A stretch of DNA of 64,000 nt from Hyphomicrobiales bacterium (GTDB lineage Bacteria > Pseudomonadota > Alphaproteobacteria > Rhizobiales > Beijerinckiaceae): NCBI GenBank assembly GCA_900470095.1, contig UBZM01000004.1, forward strand, positions 32,794 through 96,793. Reading direction: 5' to 3'. This document shows, in pieces, positions 62,135 through 64,000 of this stretch. Position 1 is the first letter of the stretch; the number at the start of each line of letters is the position of its first letter. The notes under the pieces are model-generated. The model made no database searches and was not told the origin of the DNA. It was given only the letters and a program-made list of their open reading frames with translations. A program made the position numbers and the translations under genes.

Positions 62135-63169
62135 CTACGTGTTGATCTCTGCAGCGACGCTGACGGCTGCACCCGATCGCGCGCTGGCCAGGATCGCATC
62201 CAGCGTCACCGCGATATCGATGGATTCCGCCAGGGTCGCGCCGGTCCAGTACTCCGGCCCTTGCCGCACCAGTCGTTCAAACGACTCCGCTTCCGCGAGG
62301 AACCCGTTGCCCGGCGCAACCTCGATGGTCTCGGGCACCGACTGGACGGTCGTGCCACGCCGGATCGTCAGCACCGGCGGCCCGCCGAGTGGCGGATGGT
62401 TGAGATAGGTCGTCTCGATCGTTCCGGCCTCCCCCGCGATCAGGGCATGGCGGTGATAGGCCGTGGCAAAGCTGCACGAGATCTGCGCAAGCGCTCCGCT
62501 CGGAAATTCCAGCGTAGCCGCAACGCTGCGGTCGACGCCGGTTTCACTCCAGCGCGCCGTCGCGCTGACGCGCTCGGGCCGTGCACCCGCGACGAGAAGC
62601 GCAAGACTGACGGCGTAGCTTCCCGCATCGAGAAGGGCGCCACCGCCGACCTCGGGCTTCAGGCGGATATTCGCCGGGTCGGAGAAGGCGACGCCAAAGC
62701 TCGACCGGATGAGCTGAACCTTGCCGATCGCGCCTGCGTCGAGCAATTCGCGCAGTTTCAGCGTCTGGGCTTGTGCGCGGTAGGGATAGGCCTCGACGAG
62801 ATGGCGTCCGTGCCGGCGCGCAGCAGCGGCCATGGCGCGGACCTCGGTCGCATTCATCGCCAGCGGCTTCTCGCAGAGCACATGCTTGCCGGCTTCCATC
62901 GCCCGGATCGACCATTCCGCATGGAGCGAGTTCGGCAGCGGATTATAGATCGCGTCGATCTCGGGATCGGCCAGCAACGCTTCATAGGAGCCATGGAAGC
63001 GCGGAATGCCGCATTCCATCGCAAAGCGTTCGGCCTTCCCGGCATCGCGGCTGGCAACGGCAGCGACCGAGAGAGTCCTCGACGGCGCCACACCGCTCGC
63101 AAAGCTGCGTGCGATATTCGCCGCACCGAGGACACCGAGACGCAGAGGCTTCGAGAGCAGATCGGCCAT
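62135..63169 (-). CDS. Gfo/Idh/MocA-family oxidoreductase
   Basis: 344 aa from ATG 63169 after AGGAGG; the frame upstream is antisense to the ABC ATPase. Seen: LRLGVLGAANIARSF, NPLPNSLHAEWSIRAMEAGKHVLCEKPLAMNATEV (catalytic EKP), EAYPYRAQAQTLKL and the GGGALLDAGSYAV dimerisation/substrate region. Known: NAD(P)-dependent oxidation of sugar or cyclitol alcohols. With QuiC and AroE-like genes it may oxidise a quinate-like ring compound. Confidence 0.9.
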   Translation of the reverse strand: MADLLSKPLRLGVLGAANIARSFASGVAPSRTLSVAAVASRDAGKAERFAMECGIPRFHGSYEALLADPEIDAIYNPLPNSLHAEWSIRAMEAGKHVLCEKPLAMNATEVRAMAAAARRHGRHLVEAYPYRAQAQTLKLRELLDAGAIGKVQLIRSSFGVAFSDPANIRLKPEVGGGALLDAGSYAVSLALLVAGARPERVSATARWSETGVDRSVAATLEFPSGALAQISCSFATAYHRHALIAGEAGTIETTYLNHPPLGGPPVLTIRRGTTVQSVPETIEVAPGNGFLAEAESFERLVRQGPEYWTGATLAESIDIAVTLDAILASARSGAAVSVAAEINT

Positions 63170-63179
63170 CTCGGCCTCC

Positions 63180-63956
63180 TCAGTGATTGTGCAGGATCTC
63201 GCCGAGGAACTGCCGGGTACGCTCGTGGCGCGGATTGGTGAAGAACTCGCCCGGCGGGGCCTCCTCGACGATCGCACCGCTCGCCATGAAGATGACGCGG
63301 TCGGCGACCTGGCGCGCAAAACCCATCTCATGGGTGACGCAGATCATCGTCATACCCTCCTCCGCGAGCCCAATCATGGTGTCGAGCACCTCCTTGACCA
63401 TTTCCGGGTCGAGCGCCGAGGTCGGCTCGTCGAACAGCATGACTTTGGGCTGCATGCACAGAGCCCGCGCGATCGCGACGCGCTGCTGCTGTCCGCCGGA
63501 GAGCTGGGCCGGATATTTTTCCGCCTGCTCGGCGATCTTGACCCGGCCGAGCAGGCGTCTCGCCGTGGCTTCGGCTTGGGCCTTGCTGGCGCGAAGCGAA
63601 CGCATCGGCGCCAGCATGCAGTTCTCCAGCACCGTCAGATGCGGAAACAGGTTGAAATGCTGAAATACCATTCCAACCTCGCGGCGAACGGCATCGATGA
63701 TCCTGGAATCATCGCTGAGAACCGTCCCACCGACACGGATCTCACCCTTCTGGTAGGGTTCGAGATGGTTGATGCAACGGATCAGGGTCGATTTTCCCGA
63801 ACCTGACGGCCCGCACAGGACGATCTTCTCACCCTGGCGGACCGACAGGTTGATGTCGGTCAGGGCCTTGAACTCGCCATACCATTTCTCGACGCCCGCC
63901 ATTTTGATCATGGCGTCAGTCCCTTGAATGGTTGCAGTCGCGGACTGGCTGTTCAT
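63180..63956 (-). CDS. Amino acid ABC transporter ATP-binding protein (AapP/GlnQ-like)
   Basis: 258 aa. Walker [29 protein letters not shown], signature [17 protein letters not shown], Walker [33 protein letters not shown]. It is followed 10 bp downstream by the Gfo/Idh/MocA gene. No permease genes are in the window; they probably lie to the right, as a stop codon on the minus strand at 63986 suggests. Confidence 0.93.
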   Translation of the reverse strand: MNSQSATATIQGTDAMIKMAGVEKWYGEFKALTDINLSVRQGEKIVLCGPSGSGKSTLIRCINHLEPYQKGEIRVGGTVLSDDSRIIDAVRREVGMVFQHFNLFPHLTVLENCMLAPMRSLRASKAQAEATARRLLGRVKIAEQAEKYPAQLSGGQQQRVAIARALCMQPKVMLFDEPTSALDPEMVKEVLDTMIGLAEEGMTMICVTHEMGFARQVADRVIFMASGAIVEEAPPGEFFTNPRHERTRQFLGEILHNH

Positions 63957-63985
63957 GGCCTCTGCTCCGTTCTGTCCTGCCGCGC

Positions 63986-64000
63986 TCAGCTTGCGGAGAA
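63986..64000 (-). CDS. Probable C-terminal codons of an upstream gene (presumed permease)
   Basis: The minus strand reads Phe-Ser-Ala-Ser-stop at the window edge, 29 bp before the ATPase start. Too short to identify. An AapM/AapQ-type permease would be the normal neighbour. Confidence 0.25.
   Translation of the reverse strand, partial: FSAS

Noticed and set aside
1..64000. Defence system, prophage, integrative element or CRISPR array
   Set aside because: No integrase, transposase, phage, restriction, toxin-antitoxin or repeat-spacer signature was found. The SbcCD-like pair is a repair-type system with usual neighbours, not an obvious defence island.

Overview
The window is about 64 kb of high-GC DNA, densely coded on both strands, with no rRNA, tRNA, CRISPR array, insertion sequence or phage gene that I can see. 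Gene content (LIV/HAAT, polar-amino-acid and Bug/TctC uptake systems, many IclR, GntR, LysR and AraC regulators, an Aap-type transporter, a PhoB box, inositol catabolism) points to a free-living or plant/soil alphaproteobacterium of the Hyphomicrobiales, perhaps Bosea-like. The genus is a guess from general resemblance. The region is a chain of catabolic and stress modules, each with its own regulator.

Layout. 0-2.4 kb: 3' end of iolB (myo-inositol catabolism) and a GH39-like glycosidase. 2.6-4.4 kb: divergent AraC regulator and SDR. 4.7-9 kb: secreted alkaline phosphatase behind a PhoB box, then a three-gene set (periplasmic protein, ABC ATPase, FtsX-like permease with a His-rich loop) resembling Zur-regulated clusters. 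9.5-18.3 kb: LysR regulator beside an EmrAB-like efflux pair, two DoxX proteins, a GNAT protein, pirin, an isochorismatase-family hydrolase, a second LysR and an NTF2-like protein. 18.4-28.4 kb: a two-armed cluster around a GntR regulator. The left arm encodes FAA hydrolase, extradiol dioxygenase and SDR. The right arm encodes a complete LivKHMGF-type transporter, an SDR without the usual Tyr/Lys, and a second extradiol dioxygenase. It looks like uptake plus meta-cleavage of an unidentified aromatic acid. 28.6-31.2 kb: glyoxalase-like protein, SDR and GlxA-type AraC regulator. 31.4-38.1 kb: SbcD/SbcC-like nuclease pair (YhaO/YhaN type), SelO and a type II NADH dehydrogenase. 38.2-44.7 kb: IclR regulator diverging from a ThDP-dependent decarboxylase, a polar amino-acid ABC transporter and an aldehyde dehydrogenase. 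45.1-64 kb: an organic-acid region containing an orphan peptide-type binding protein, HpxZ-like protein, Ldh2-type dehydrogenase, two-subunit tartrate dehydratase/fumarase, quinone oxidoreductase, IclR, TctC-type binding protein, a DUF6282-like protein/cupin/HpcH-aldolase operon, an Aap-type binding protein with an aminotransferase, and a minus-strand operon with BKACE, dehydroshikimate dehydratase, AroE-like dehydrogenase, Gfo/Idh/MocA oxidoreductase and an ABC ATPase.

The most useful non-coding signals are: TTTC-N7-GAAA inverted repeats in the divergent promoters at 48.6 and 56.1 kb, which tie two distant operon pairs to what is probably the IclR protein at 51.3 kb; an ATTTTCGAA-containing element upstream of both arms of the GntR cluster; a CCATTGTTCGA / GTTC-N9-GAAC element shared by the pirin-hydrolase promoter and the LysR gene at 17.9 kb; TGTTGC-N7-GCAACA upstream of the ThDP enzyme; and a well-formed PhoB box upstream of the phosphatase. 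No single gene is without precedent. The candidates for undescribed biology are the two catabolic islands (18.4-28.4 and 47-64 kb), whose substrates cannot be read from sequence alone. All family assignments come from motif recognition by eye, without database searches.
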